DNA of 64,000 nucleotides, taken from Litorimonas sp963972195. Lineage in GTDB: Bacteria; Pseudomonadota; Alphaproteobacteria; Caulobacterales; Maricaulaceae. The translations under genes and the position numbers were made by a program. The notes under the pieces were generated by a model. The model saw only the letters and a program-made list of their open reading frames with translations, was not told the origin of the DNA and did not search any database. Positions 17,433-26,220 of the stretch are shown piece after piece; position 1 is the stretch's first letter, and the number at the start of each line of letters is the position of its first letter. The stretch lies in contig CAXATH010000003.1 in assembly GCA_963972195.1 (NCBI GenBank), forward strand, positions 124,001 through 188,000, written 5' to 3'.

Positions 17433-18452
17433 ATGAGCGCTATTTCTCAACAGCCTATTGGCCTGTCGGCTATATTTTACGCGCTTTTAGATAAAGTGTC
17501 GGATGCCGCAGCCCTGGAAAAACCAGTCTTGATCATGGGCGAGCGAGGAACGGGGAAGGAATTGATCGCCTCACGCCTTCACTTTCTCTCTCCCAGATGG
17601 GAGCAGCCCTATATAAGAGTAAATTGCGCCGCCTTTAGCGACGACATGCTGGACAAAGAGCTTTTCGGCCAATCGTTTCTGGACGGGCGAGAGGAGACGA
17701 ATGGCCGTTTTTACGCTGCCGACACCGGAACTCTCTTTCTGGATAATATAGATCAGACAGGCCTGCGACTTCAGGAAAAGCTGCTGCGCGCTATTGAATA
17801 TGGACAGTTTGAGGCCGGACTAGAGTCGGAAAGCCAACAAGTGGACGTCCGCATCTTGTCGGCCAGCGGACAGGATCTACGTGATTGCGTTCGTGAGGGT
17901 ACATTCCAGTCCGATCTACTGGACCGATTGGCGTTTGACGTTGTTCACCTGCCGCCGCTGCGTATCCGGTCAGAGGACGTGCAACCTCTCTCCGATTTAT
18001 TTGGCAAACGTATGACCCTTGAGCTGGGCGCCGAACGATTTCCTGGCTTTACCCCTGAAGCCATGAACGTGCTGGAAGGTCAAACTTGGCCAGGAAATGT
18101 GCGCGAATTAAAAAATGTGGTTGAGCGCAGCGTTGCGGCAAGTTTTCTAAAAGACGAAAGCCTAAGCCGTCCCATTCCAACCTTATTGTTGGATCCGTTT
18201 GCGGGGCCCGATTGGGCAAAATTAAGCCCGATGGATAAAATTTCGTCTGAAAAACCTGAAGAACAGAATAATAGCGGCCAAAAACGACCCCCTTCGTCAG
18301 GCTTTGAGGAACGCGTCCTTGTGTTTGAGCGGCGCTTAATCGACGAAGCCATGACGGCAAATGATCACCATCAAGGGAAAGCCGCTGAAGATCTCGATTT
18401 GACCTATCACCAATTCCGCGGGCTTTTGCGAAAGCATGGGCTTCGTAAATAG
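17433..18452 (+). CDS. pspF: PspF-like AAA+ regulator lacking the sigma-54 GAFTGA loop
   Basis: A 339-residue protein homologous to PspF along its whole length and divergent from the psp operon, so the assignment is firm. Walker A GERGTGKE is at residues 36-43; DLLDRLAFDVVHLPPLR and WPGNVRELKNVVERS are strongly conserved; a Fis-type HTH (AAEDLDLTYHQFRGLLRKHG) ends the protein. Two features are unusual. After ELFGQ (76-80) the sequence is SFLDGREETNGRF, so the GAFTGA loop that touches sigma-54 is missing and the segment is about three residues shorter than in E. coli PspF. Walker B reads LFLDNID, with Asn105 in place of the usual Glu. It probably does not activate sigma-54 promoters and may act as a repressor or a sigma-70-type regulator. 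Confidence 0.87.
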   Translation: MSAISQQPIGLSAIFYALLDKVSDAAALEKPVLIMGERGTGKELIASRLHFLSPRWEQPYIRVNCAAFSDDMLDKELFGQSFLDGREETNGRFYAADTGTLFLDNIDQTGLRLQEKLLRAIEYGQFEAGLESESQQVDVRILSASGQDLRDCVREGTFQSDLLDRLAFDVVHLPPLRIRSEDVQPLSDLFGKRMTLELGAERFPGFTPEAMNVLEGQTWPGNVRELKNVVERSVAASFLKDESLSRPIPTLLLDPFAGPDWAKLSPMDKISSEKPEEQNNSGQKRPPSSGFEERVLVFERRLIDEAMTANDHHQGKAAEDLDLTYHQFRGLLRKHGLRK

Positions 18453-18516
18453 CAGGGATAGAGTATAACCGCGCTTCGGGCTTGCTTTTGAGGGGCAAAA
18501 CAAGACATTCATCCTT

Positions 18517-18993
18517 ATGCCCCAACATAATGACCTTCTTATCGCTATTCGCCAGATTACCCGCGCTATTGATTTGAGCTCCAAACGCTTAGTCAAAATT
18601 GCAGGCCTGACAGCTCCGCAATTTCTTGTCTTGCAAACTTTATCCATGGATGAGCCGCGCAAGCCCTCTGACATTGCTAAACAAGTGTTTCTTTCCCAGG
18701 CGACAGTCAGCTCTATTGTGGACAGGCTGATCAAGGCAGAATTTGTACGGCGGGAAAAAAGCGAAGCAGATGGGCGCGTAATCAATATTTATCTGACAGA
18801 GAAGGGGCAAAACCGCCTAAAGGCCGCGCCTCCACTTCTGCAGGAAAGCTTTACACGGCAATTTGAAAAACTGGAAAGCTGGGAGCAGTCGCTGCTGCTG
18901 TCGTCGTTGCAGCGACTGGCCAATATGATGAACGCCGAAGATTTCGACGCTGCGCCGATTTTGGAGGTCGGCGACCTCACCAAAGACGCTTAA
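18517..18993 (+). CDS. MarR family transcriptional regulator
   Basis: A 158-residue winged-helix protein. The HTH and wing are seen in LTAPQFLVLQTLSMDEPRKPSDIAKQVFLS, QATVSSIVDRLIKAEFVRRE and DGRVINIYLTEKG. MarR dimers usually repress nearby genes and release DNA on ligand binding. It is convergent with proB, five bases away, and 64 bases after pspF. EctR-type MarR regulators act in osmoprotectant pathways, and the adjacent proline genes make an osmotic role conceivable, but that is inference. Confidence 0.87.
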   Translation: MPQHNDLLIAIRQITRAIDLSSKRLVKIAGLTAPQFLVLQTLSMDEPRKPSDIAKQVFLSQATVSSIVDRLIKAEFVRREKSEADGRVINIYLTEKGQNRLKAAPPLLQESFTRQFEKLESWEQSLLLSSLQRLANMMNAEDFDAAPILEVGDLTKDA

Positions 18994-18998
18994 GCGAA

Positions 18999-20162
18999 CT
19001 ACTCTTGCGTCACATTGACAACAGAGTCACCCTCTGGCGTATCCCATTGGAGATGATGCTCTTCCAGACGCACCAGATTGTCTTTACCGACGATCGTTCC
19101 GCGGGTTTTGTAGCCCAATAATTGCTCCGGCGGCATATTCATATTTCGCGTCAGCACCATTGTTTCTTCAGAGGAGAAGTTGCTCAAACCGCGAGCGATC
19201 TCCTCTCCATCTTCGCTGTAAATATGGATAACATCGCCTTTGACATAAGGGCCTTGAATGGACTTTACGTGCTCGCGGAGAATAGAGACTTTCTCTTTAT
19301 CAAATGCCTCAACAATATCTGAAGAAACGACAATGCTCCCGGCCATTTGCAAACGGTCAGTCAGCCAAGCCGCCCATGCCGAGGCGGGCTCTGTATGTGC
19401 CAGACAACGTGTATGCTTCCGTTCATTGAATAAAACAGAAGAAACCGGGCTTTCGTGCTCGCCATTCGCAATAAGGGTAACACATCCAGCGTTTTGTGCC
19501 ATATTCGCGGCCTGCATTTTGGTCAACATCCCGCCAGAGCCCAGATCGCTGGTTCCGGTCGTAACCGCCAGATACTGACTTACGTCTTCAACTTCTTCGA
19601 CAAGCTTAGCGCCTGGCTCTTCCGGGTTTTTGTCATAAAGGCCATCGATACACGTCAGAATGACCAAGTGATCGGCCTGTACCATTTGGGCAACCTTCGC
19701 CGCAAGGCGGTCATTATCTCCAACCCGGATTTCTTCCGTTGTGATCGAGTCATTCTCATTTACGATCGGGATGACATTTGCATCAAGAAGGCGATCAATT
19801 GTATTCTTCGTATTTAAGAAGCGCTTGCGCTCCTCCATATCGCGTAATGTGACAAGGACTTGTGCAATATCGAAGCTATATTCTGTGCCGACTTGCTTAT
19901 AAGCATTCAGCAAAAGCGGCATCCCGCAGGCAGCTGCCGCCTGTTTATCACGTAGACCAGCTGTCTCGGGCGTTTCGCCAATCATTTTTAAACCGAGAGC
20001 CACGGACCCCGAAGAACAGAGGATGATGTCATAACCCTGCTCACGTAATTTCCGGAAATCCTCTAAAAGCCTTTGAATGAAGGCCCAGCGGGGCGTTAAA
20101 AGGTCTGGATTGGCCAACAGGCTTGACCCGACTTTAACAACAATACGTTTACTAATGGGCAA
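18999..20162 (-). CDS. proB: Glutamate 5-kinase
   Basis: A 387-residue enzyme that phosphorylates glutamate in the first step of proline synthesis. The amino-acid kinase domain begins RIVVKVGSSLLANPD and has VNENDSITTEEIRVGDNDRLAAKVAQ and TDLGSGGMLTKMQAA. A PUA domain fills the last 90 residues, as in E. coli ProB (367 residues). I choose the TTG at 20162 because AAGGAGG lies five bases ahead; an in-frame GTG at 20228 would add 22 basic residues before the kinase fold. It is divergent from proC, so the pathway genes share a control region. Confidence 0.92.
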   Translation of the reverse strand: MPISKRIVVKVGSSLLANPDLLTPRWAFIQRLLEDFRKLREQGYDIILCSSGSVALGLKMIGETPETAGLRDKQAAAACGMPLLLNAYKQVGTEYSFDIAQVLVTLRDMEERKRFLNTKNTIDRLLDANVIPIVNENDSITTEEIRVGDNDRLAAKVAQMVQADHLVILTCIDGLYDKNPEEPGAKLVEEVEDVSQYLAVTTGTSDLGSGGMLTKMQAANMAQNAGCVTLIANGEHESPVSSVLFNERKHTRCLAHTEPASAWAAWLTDRLQMAGSIVVSSDIVEAFDKEKVSILREHVKSIQGPYVKGDVIHIYSEDGEEIARGLSNFSSEETMVLTRNMNMPPEQLLGYKTRGTIVGKDNLVRLEEHHLQWDTPEGDSVVNVTQE

Positions 20163-20350
20163 AAAAGCCTCCTTATTTTCAGAGCGCGGCCTATTTTTGG
20201 CGCGCAAAGCGTGAAATAGTTTGAACACAAATGATTTTGTGCGTGAATTTCAGCGCCAAATGCCTAATTTGAAGAATTAATTTCCTTCATTTACAGCGAA
20301 TGACGTATATTTTGTTTGAATACAAATAATATCGTCCCTATATAATTTCA

Positions 20351-21151
20351 ATGGCTATCAAACAAACATCTCATAAAGTTTTAATGGTGGGTTGCGGCAA
20401 AATGGGCGGCGCCTTGCTCGAACAATGGATCACCTCGGATCGACTCGATTTCTCGGTGGTAGACCCTATGGCAGAAAGTCTGCCGGAAGGCGCGCGGCTT
20501 CTAAAAGAGCCGGAAGCTCTGAAGAATGAAATGTTCGATTTGATCATTGTCGCTATTAAACCACAATTAATTGAAAAAGTCCTCCCCACTTATTCAAAAC
20601 GTTTAACAAAAGACGGGTTGGTCTTGTCTATGGCCGCCGGCTTTTCAGGAACGCGGCTCGGCAAAGTCATGGAAACAGACCGCGTCGCCCGCATTATGCC
20701 GAACTTGCCCTCCATGATTGGCAAAGGGGTTGCCGGCCTTTACGCAACCAAGGCAGTATCCCAGGAATGGCGTGAAACTCTGGAACATATGATGGAGCTA
20801 GCTGGCACCAGCGTTTGGGTCGACAGCGAAGATGGTCTTGACCGTATCACGGCTGTTGCCGGGAGCGGGCCGGGTTACGTATTTGAGTTCGCCCGCACTT
20901 ATGTTGAAGCGGCTGAATCTCTCGGCTTTTCGAATGCGCAGGCACGCGATCTCGTCCTAGGAACCATTTTGGGCACCATAGAGATGGCTCAAGGGTCTGA
21001 TGAGACTTTAGAAACTTTGCGCAACAACGTAACCAGTAAAAACGGAACGACAGAAGCGGGTTTGAACGCTTTGAACGAAGACGGCGTTATAACTAAGAAG
21101 TTGAAAGAAACGGTGGATGCGGCCTATAATCGGGCTGTTGAACTTCGATAG
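20351..21151 (+). CDS. proC: Pyrroline-5-carboxylate reductase
   Basis: A 266-residue NAD(P)H-dependent reductase making proline from pyrroline-5-carboxylate. The Rossmann motif is VLMVGCGKMGGALLEQW. AIKPQLIEKVLP and RIMPNLPSMIGKG follow, and the C-terminal domain has the signature AGSGPGYVFEF and the block NVTSKNGTTEAGL. The length is normal for the family. It lies 50 bases ahead of proA in a probable proC-proA unit and is divergent from proB. Confidence 0.94.
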   Translation: MAIKQTSHKVLMVGCGKMGGALLEQWITSDRLDFSVVDPMAESLPEGARLLKEPEALKNEMFDLIIVAIKPQLIEKVLPTYSKRLTKDGLVLSMAAGFSGTRLGKVMETDRVARIMPNLPSMIGKGVAGLYATKAVSQEWRETLEHMMELAGTSVWVDSEDGLDRITAVAGSGPGYVFEFARTYVEAAESLGFSNAQARDLVLGTILGTIEMAQGSDETLETLRNNVTSKNGTTEAGLNALNEDGVITKKLKETVDAAYNRAVELR

Positions 21152-21201
21152 CATATTTAAATTAAGCCGACACAAAATAATTTTTAAATAGGAATTTTTT
21201 A

Positions 21202-22464
21202 ATGACGATCACAAAGATGGACGTGACGGAACATATCAACACACTTGGTCAACAGGCGAAAAAAGCCGCCATGGCGCTTTCACTTGCCTCAACGGATCAA
21301 AAAAACACAGCTCTTAAAGAATCTGCGGCCGCGCTACGCGCCCGGATGAGTGACCTACTCGCCGCAAACAAAAAAGACGTGGATAGCGTCGCGGGCAAGA
21401 AGCCCGACTCATTTATTGACCGCCTCAAACTCACTGAAGATCGCATAGAAGGTATAGCAAGTGCGTTGGAGCAAATTGCCGAACTGCCGGATCCTGTGGG
21501 ACGTAAGCTCGCAAATTTTGATCGCCCGAATGGTTTGAATATTGAACGCGTCGCCGTTCCCATCGGCGTGATCGGTATGATTTATGAATCCCGGCCAAAT
21601 GTCGGGGCGGACGCCAGCGCGCTCTGCCTCAAATCCGGGAATGCCGTGATTTTACGCGGCGGCTCTGAAAGCCTGAATTCCACAGCAATTATTGTCGAAG
21701 CTATGCAGACTGGCCTAGCCAAGGCAGGCCTTCCTGAACATGTCGTACAAACCGTTGGCACAACCGACCGCGACGCGGTCACAGCCCTTCTACAGGCGGA
21801 TGAATATGTCGATTTGGTTATTCCCCGCGGCGGACGTGGCTTGGTCGAACTTGTACGGAATAAATCCAAAGTCCCGACGCTTCTGCATTTAGACGGGAAT
21901 TGTCACAGCTACATCCACAAAGACGCGGATATCGGAAAAGCCATTGAAATCGTCAATAATGCCAAACTTCGCCGGACAGGCGTTTGCGGCGCCACCGAGA
22001 GCATCGTCATTGACCGCTCCATTGCCAAAGACGTTATCCCGAAACTGATCGATAAAATGCAAGGCTGCGAACTTCGCGGCGATGAAGAATCTGTCAAGAT
22101 CGACTCTCGCCTCAAAGCGGCGACGGAAGAAGATTGGTCAACCGAGTATCTAGATACGATTGCCTCGATAAAACTCGTAGACGACGCGAATGAGGCTATT
22201 CGTTGGGTTTCCAAACACTCTTCTGGCCACACTGACGCGATTATCACCGAAGATAATGCTACGGCAGAGAATTTCCTTCGCGCTATAGACAGCGCGGTTG
22301 TCATGCATAACGCCTCCACACAATTCTCCGATGGCGGTGAATTCGGTATGGGCGCAGAGATCGGGATTGCAACGGGTAAAATGCACGCCCGGGGGCCTGT
22401 GGGTCTCGAGCAATTGACAAGCTTCAAATATCTTGTTCATGGTAGTGGGCAGACGCGTCCGTAA
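21202..22464 (+). CDS. proA: Glutamate-5-semialdehyde dehydrogenase (gamma-glutamyl phosphate reductase)
   Basis: A 420-residue NADPH-dependent enzyme reducing gamma-glutamyl phosphate, the product of ProB. Family blocks are GVIGMIYESRPNVGADA, IPRGGRGLVELV, HLDGNCHSYIH, and the catalytic-cysteine region KLRRTGVCGATE. The C terminus has NASTQFSDGGEFGMGAEIGI and the end block RGPVGLEQLTSFKY. The start at 21202 follows a TAGGAA site. It completes the local proBCA set. Confidence 0.95.
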   Translation: MTITKMDVTEHINTLGQQAKKAAMALSLASTDQKNTALKESAAALRARMSDLLAANKKDVDSVAGKKPDSFIDRLKLTEDRIEGIASALEQIAELPDPVGRKLANFDRPNGLNIERVAVPIGVIGMIYESRPNVGADASALCLKSGNAVILRGGSESLNSTAIIVEAMQTGLAKAGLPEHVVQTVGTTDRDAVTALLQADEYVDLVIPRGGRGLVELVRNKSKVPTLLHLDGNCHSYIHKDADIGKAIEIVNNAKLRRTGVCGATESIVIDRSIAKDVIPKLIDKMQGCELRGDEESVKIDSRLKAATEEDWSTEYLDTIASIKLVDDANEAIRWVSKHSSGHTDAIITEDNATAENFLRAIDSAVVMHNASTQFSDGGEFGMGAEIGIATGKMHARGPVGLEQLTSFKYLVHGSGQTRP

Positions 22465-22521
22465 TATCTTGCGATTATATCGTCGGCGCATAATTGAATT
22501 TTAGAGGCTGGGTTACTTCAT

Positions 22522-24084
22522 ATGGGAATTGAATTTTACGAGATGATCTCGCTTGGGGCCTATTTCGTCTTAATGATGGCGATCGGATTATACGCCTATA
22601 AAAATTCAACGAGTGACGTTTCGGAATATATGCTGGGCGGGCGGAAGCTCCATCCGGCTGTTGGCGCGTTATCCGCCGGCGCGTCGGATATGAGCGGCTG
22701 GATGCTGATGGGGCTGCCCGGCGCCGTCTATGTTGGCGGCATTAGCGCTGCCTGGATTGCGGTAGGCCTGACCATCGGAGCCTATTTAAATTATAAATTC
22801 CTAGCCCCCCGCCTCCGTCTTTACACAGAAATGGCGAATGACTCGATTACTATTCCCGACTTTTTTGAGAACCGATTTAATGACAAATCTCATGCGCTCC
22901 GAATTATCTCCGCCCTTGTTATCGTCATTTTCTTCACCCTTTACACCTCCGCCGGCATCGTCGCAGGCGGGAAATTATTCGAGAGTGCCTTTGGCCTGAA
23001 TTATTTCTACGGTCTGTTTGTTACCGCAGGTGTTGTGCTCGCTTACACGGTTATTGGCGGGTTTCTGGCAGTTAGCCTGACAGACTTTGTCCAAGGTTGT
23101 ATCATGTTTCTGGCGCTGATTATGGTCCCGATCATAGCCTATTTCGGGGTGGGCGGACTAAGCGGCGCGGAAGCGAGTATCGCCCAGGCAGGCCCCGCTA
23201 TTAATATGGACGGGTCTTCCGGGCCGGTGCGAGATCAATTCTTTTCCTGGTGGACAGATGATATGACCGTCCTTGGGCTCATATCGCTCTTGTCTTGGGG
23301 GCTCGGCTATTTCGGGCAACCTCATATTATTGTCCGCTTTATGGCCATCCGTACCGTTAAAGACATTGCGGTCGCCCGCTGGATTGGCATGAGCTGGATG
23401 ATTGTGGCCGTCGTCGGCGCGGTGCTGGTCGGCTATATGGGTGTGGCATATGTTCAGGAAAATAACCTGCAAGAGACTCTGACCGACCCCGAGACAATTT
23501 TTATCCTGCTGAGCCAGGTGCTCTTCCATCCGCTCGTTTCCGGCTTCCTGCTGGCGGCGATTTTGGCGGCGATTATGAGTACCATCTCCTCTCAGCTTCT
23601 GGTTTCGTCCAGCTCTCTGACCGAAGACCTCTACAAAACCTTCGCCCGCCGAAATGCGAGCCAAAAGGAATTGGTTCTGGTCGGACGGGTCGCGACGATC
23701 CTCGTCTCTCTCGTGGCGATTATGCTCGCCTTTGACCGCTCCAGCAATATTCTCTCGCTCGTCTCCAACGCCTGGGCCGGATTTGGCGCGGCCTTTGGCC
23801 CGGTCCTCCTGCTCAGCCTTTACTGGCGCGGTATGACCCGGGACGGCGCGCTGGCCGGGATGATTGCCGGCGCGGTGACCGTGCTCCTCTGGCTCTATCT
23901 GCCGGTCGAGATTGGCGAACAAAGCCTCTCTGCGAACCTCTATGAAATCGTGCCCGGCTTTATCATTGCGAGCGTAGCGGCGGTGCTGGTCAGTATGTTT
24001 GGCCGCGACGTCAAACCGAAAGTCGAGCTCGGCTTCATCGAGATGGAAGACACGCTCGAGGACGAATTACATCCGTCTGCCTAA
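22522..24084 (+). CDS. putP: Sodium/proline symporter
   Basis: A 520-residue member of the sodium:solute symporter family with about thirteen hydrophobic segments. Characteristic blocks are the N-terminal SEYMLGGRKLHPAVGALSAGASDMSGWMLMGLPGAVY, here read in pieces, and the LGYFGQPHIIVRFMAIR block with ILAAIMSTISSQLLVSSSSL, which carries sodium-site residues. The substrate call rests on PutP-like length and sequence and on its place after proA. It imports proline across the inner membrane, complementing the adjacent synthesis genes. A terminator follows. Confidence 0.9.
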   Translation: MGIEFYEMISLGAYFVLMMAIGLYAYKNSTSDVSEYMLGGRKLHPAVGALSAGASDMSGWMLMGLPGAVYVGGISAAWIAVGLTIGAYLNYKFLAPRLRLYTEMANDSITIPDFFENRFNDKSHALRIISALVIVIFFTLYTSAGIVAGGKLFESAFGLNYFYGLFVTAGVVLAYTVIGGFLAVSLTDFVQGCIMFLALIMVPIIAYFGVGGLSGAEASIAQAGPAINMDGSSGPVRDQFFSWWTDDMTVLGLISLLSWGLGYFGQPHIIVRFMAIRTVKDIAVARWIGMSWMIVAVVGAVLVGYMGVAYVQENNLQETLTDPETIFILLSQVLFHPLVSGFLLAAILAAIMSTISSQLLVSSSSLTEDLYKTFARRNASQKELVLVGRVATILVSLVAIMLAFDRSSNILSLVSNAWAGFGAAFGPVLLLSLYWRGMTRDGALAGMIAGAVTVLLWLYLPVEIGEQSLSANLYEIVPGFIIASVAAVLVSMFGRDVKPKVELGFIEMEDTLEDELHPSA

Positions 24085-24107
24085 CGGCGCGTCCCCTTAA
24101 CTTTTCA

Positions 24108-24138
24108 AAGCCGGAGGCGAAAGCGACCGGCTTTTTTA
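24108..24138 (+). terminator. Rho-independent terminator after putP
   Basis: AAGCCGG (24108-24114) and CCGGCTT (24127-24133) pair around a twelve-base purine-rich loop, followed by a T-run. The convergent DUF6065 gene ends five bases later. Confidence 0.85.
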
Positions 24139-24142
24139 ATGC

Positions 24143-24895
24143 TCATTCCTCTTCCGGTTTCGGGTTTTTCAGCCGCCGCTTGGTCAGATGCGAGGGCGGA
24201 CCCTTTTCGCCGCTGGCCATTTCCCCGCGCATATAGAGACGCTGCCATTTTTCGGCCACGGCCTTGCCTTCACGTTTTTCGAGGCGTTCCAAAAACTCCG
24301 ACCGCGAGCTCTGCCAATCCTTGAAATCGCGTTTGAGTTTAAAGTCCTTCTCCATATCCTTGATGCGCGGCTGAATGGACTCCAGCTCGTGATGCGGGAT
24401 CAATGTGATAAAACAGAACGGCTCGCCCTTTTTGAAACTCACCTTCCCCGGCGCGGTCATTTGCCAGTTCATGGTGAAGGGATAGGGCAGCCAATCCGTC
24501 TCGACGAGGGCCGAGAGCGGCCCAATGCCGTGTTTCGGCTGATTGGGCGGCCCGCTACAGAGCACGGCCCAGCCCGGCGGCGTGCGGAAAAGATGCCCGG
24601 TGTAAAAAGTGATAATGCCCATGGTAAAATGCGACAGAGCAAACCCCTTGATCATGTCGGGCGGCCCATTGCCCGTCACCTTGAGCGCGTCGGCGCTCGG
24701 CCCGCCATCCCATTCCAGCGTGACGTCAAACGGGCAGAGCAATTCCCACCCGGTCGAATTGGCCATAGTCAGCGGCAGGCAGCGATAGGCATGGCGATCG
24801 GGAAACCCATCCATCCAAGCCCGCCGCGACCGCCCGGCAATAATTTCCGGCGCGGGGTCCATTATCTTGTAACAATCCAGAAATAGCTCGCTCAT
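24143..24895 (-). CDS. DUF6065 family protein
   Basis: A 250-residue cytoplasmic protein. The pattern RRAWMDGFPDRHAYRCLPLTMANSTGW followed by LLCPFDVTLEWDGG, then FTMGIITFYTGHLFRTPPGW and SGPPNQPKHGIGPLSALVETDWLPYPFTMNW in blocks, fits what I recall as DUF6065. The C-terminal 60 residues are charged and helical. No catalytic motif is known. Composition here is GC-rich, like the core genome, so the accessory segment begins downstream of its start. It is convergent with putP. Confidence 0.7.
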   Translation of the reverse strand: MSELFLDCYKIMDPAPEIIAGRSRRAWMDGFPDRHAYRCLPLTMANSTGWELLCPFDVTLEWDGGPSADALKVTGNGPPDMIKGFALSHFTMGIITFYTGHLFRTPPGWAVLCSGPPNQPKHGIGPLSALVETDWLPYPFTMNWQMTAPGKVSFKKGEPFCFITLIPHHELESIQPRIKDMEKDFKLKRDFKDWQSSRSEFLERLEKREGKAVAEKWQRLYMRGEMASGEKGPPSHLTKRRLKNPKPEEE

Positions 24896-24968
24896 GATCC
24901 GTCCTTTTGCTTTAGATGTTATCAGACCATTTCATCATGATAAGTCAACCAGATTGAACTATGTTTCT

Positions 24969-25103
24969 CCTTCTCCTTTTGGGAGAAGGTGTCACGCAGT
25001 GACGGATGAGGGGCTGGAATATTTCGTGGGAGTGGCGCTGTCGCATCGCAGGATTAAGACCCCCTCACCCGACCTTCGGCCACCCTCTCCCCATGGGAGA
25101 GGG
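24969..25103. repeat. MITE-like inverted-repeat element A
   Basis: The left end (24969-25015) contains a hairpin CCTTCTCC/GGAGAAGG and a GGATGAGGGG stretch. The right end is its imperfect reverse complement, with CCCCCTCACCC followed by a hairpin CCCTCTCCC/GGGAGAGGG (25083-25103). Ends of this type recur in intergenic spaces of many alphaproteobacteria. The two ends are about 45 bases each around a short centre. No transposase is present. Confidence 0.7.
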
Positions 25104-25137
25104 AATTAATAAGGCACAAGTCTCTGAAATACGCCAC

Positions 25138-25297
25138 TCCGTCATTCCCCGACTTGATCGGGGAATCCATACGCTTCCTTTTCAGCTTTGTATATTTTTG
25201 CATTGGCTCTCATCGGCGCGTTTTCAAAATTAACTAACTTTACACTCGCCGCCCCTTCACCGCATGGGTTACCCGGTCAAGCCGGGCAATGACGGGG
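25138..25297. repeat. MITE-like inverted-repeat element B
   Basis: CCGTCATTCCCCGACTTGAT (from 25139) and the end at 25264-25297 are imperfect inverted copies of about 33 bases: both carry a GTCATT(C/G)CCCG-type core, a small internal hairpin, and an A-T-C-C-A-T or A-C-C-C-A-T edge. The centre is AT-rich and codes for nothing. This GTCATT family of intergenic repeats is common in alphaproteobacteria. Confidence 0.7.
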
Positions 25298-25936
25298 TGT
25301 GGTGTGCATCGCCCAAGCGCCCTTTCCTACTGCCCATCGCGGGAACAGCTTTGGATCCTAACGCCCACCCCAACGCAGCTTGGGTTGGTGGGCGGCAACC
25401 TGCCACAAAAAATGTAGGACAGCCCGCGGGGTCGGCCCCCTGCCGGAGACCGAATATAGATAACGTTTCGCAAAGGCCCGAGCCCCGCGGCAGCGATTGG
25501 AACCGGAACGGCCTCTTACATGGCTCCCACAGTCACGCCGGGACGAAGCCGTTTACAGCTCCTGGGCGCGGTAGGCAGGCTAACGCGTTCTCGGTGGCCC
25601 GGCACAGTCCGCCCGCGTCAACAGGCAGATGCTCAACCTCGCCGTCCCCCGAACCAGTGATGACGTCTCACCTGTCCTGTGTTCGGAAGAACAATTTTAG
25701 TTTGGCCGAGACAGACATCGACAAAATCGATGTCCGGCCCGAACCGAAATTGCAAAGCCGAAGCCCAAAAACTTGGAGAGCTTCGTCAATTACAACTCTC
25801 TGAATATAGAGGCAAAATAGAAAGTGAGGATTAGAAATTTGAGTTTCTTTTGGAAACAGGGGGTTTATCAGAATCTAAAGCGGGAATAATCCTCAAACCG
25901 CACGTTAGCCAAGTAAATAGACTTATCGCCAGCATC
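25298..25936. other. Unassigned GC-rich structured stretch, then AT-richer spacer
   Basis: No supportable gene lies here. Bases 25300-25690 are GC-rich and full of short inverted repeats, the clearest being CGCCCACC (25362-25369) with GGTGGGCG (25387-25394). A 179-codon open frame (25264-25803) is Pro/Ser/Arg-rich with no recognisable domain and looks like a by-product of structured, non-coding DNA. I compared it by eye with tmRNA, RNase P RNA and SRP RNA signatures and found no match. From about 25690 the composition turns AT-rich. A 34-codon ORF (25730-25834) and an open frame after its stop could be a decayed gene, but nothing was identified. Confidence 0.45.
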
Positions 25937-26215
25937 TCATTTCTTAGTCTTTCCCGCGGCACTTATGATTTCAGAGTATGTGACTTCTTGATAATCTGGA
26001 TAAATGCCTAAGACCGCATTTCTACTCATCTCTCGTGTTCCTTCGCCACAAGTAAAGCATCGTATGCTAAATCCGTCTCCAGCCATCTGACCAATTTCAT
26101 TGGTTTCAACAGAATCATCGGTAATGGGACCCTTAATGCAAAATAGTTCAGCTGCTTCACAAATCACAGCTAGGTAAAACGGAGGAATTTGACGTCTAGG
26201 CAAAACTGGCTCCAA
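25937..26215 (-). CDS. Unknown 92-residue protein, third gene of the helicase unit
   Basis: Not recognised. The protein has a CFTC pair (Cys53 and Cys56) in IRCFTCGEGTREMSR and a short N-terminal segment FYLAVICEAAELFCIKG. The Cys pair suggests metal binding together with another Cys-bearing protein, or a half zinc ribbon. The start lies five bases after the stop of the Cys-rich 84-residue gene, so the two are almost certainly co-transcribed. Codon use is AT-rich like its two upstream neighbours and unlike the core genes on either side. Confidence 0.65.
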   Translation of the reverse strand: MEPVLPRRQIPPFYLAVICEAAELFCIKGPITDDSVETNEIGQMAGDGFSIRCFTCGEGTREMSRNAVLGIYPDYQEVTYSEIISAAGKTKK

Positions 26216-26220
26216 TAAAG

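Noticed and set aside
20163..20228. Upstream GTG start of proB adding 22 residues
   Set aside because: The TTG at 20162 has an AAGGAGG site at ideal spacing and the extra residues precede the kinase fold.
25320..25690. tmRNA, RNase P RNA or SRP RNA gene
   Set aside because: No tag-coding frame or T-arm/CCA end, no GAGGAAAGTCCGGGC-type core, and no SRP apical motif on either strand.
25264..25803. 179-codon open frame in the GC-rich block
   Set aside because: Pro/Ser/Arg-rich, no domain, starts inside the repeat end and has no ribosome-binding site; typical of structured non-coding DNA.
25730..25834. 34-codon ORF with a helical product before the island
   Set aside because: No ribosome-binding site and no family; kept only as a possible relic within the intergenic description.
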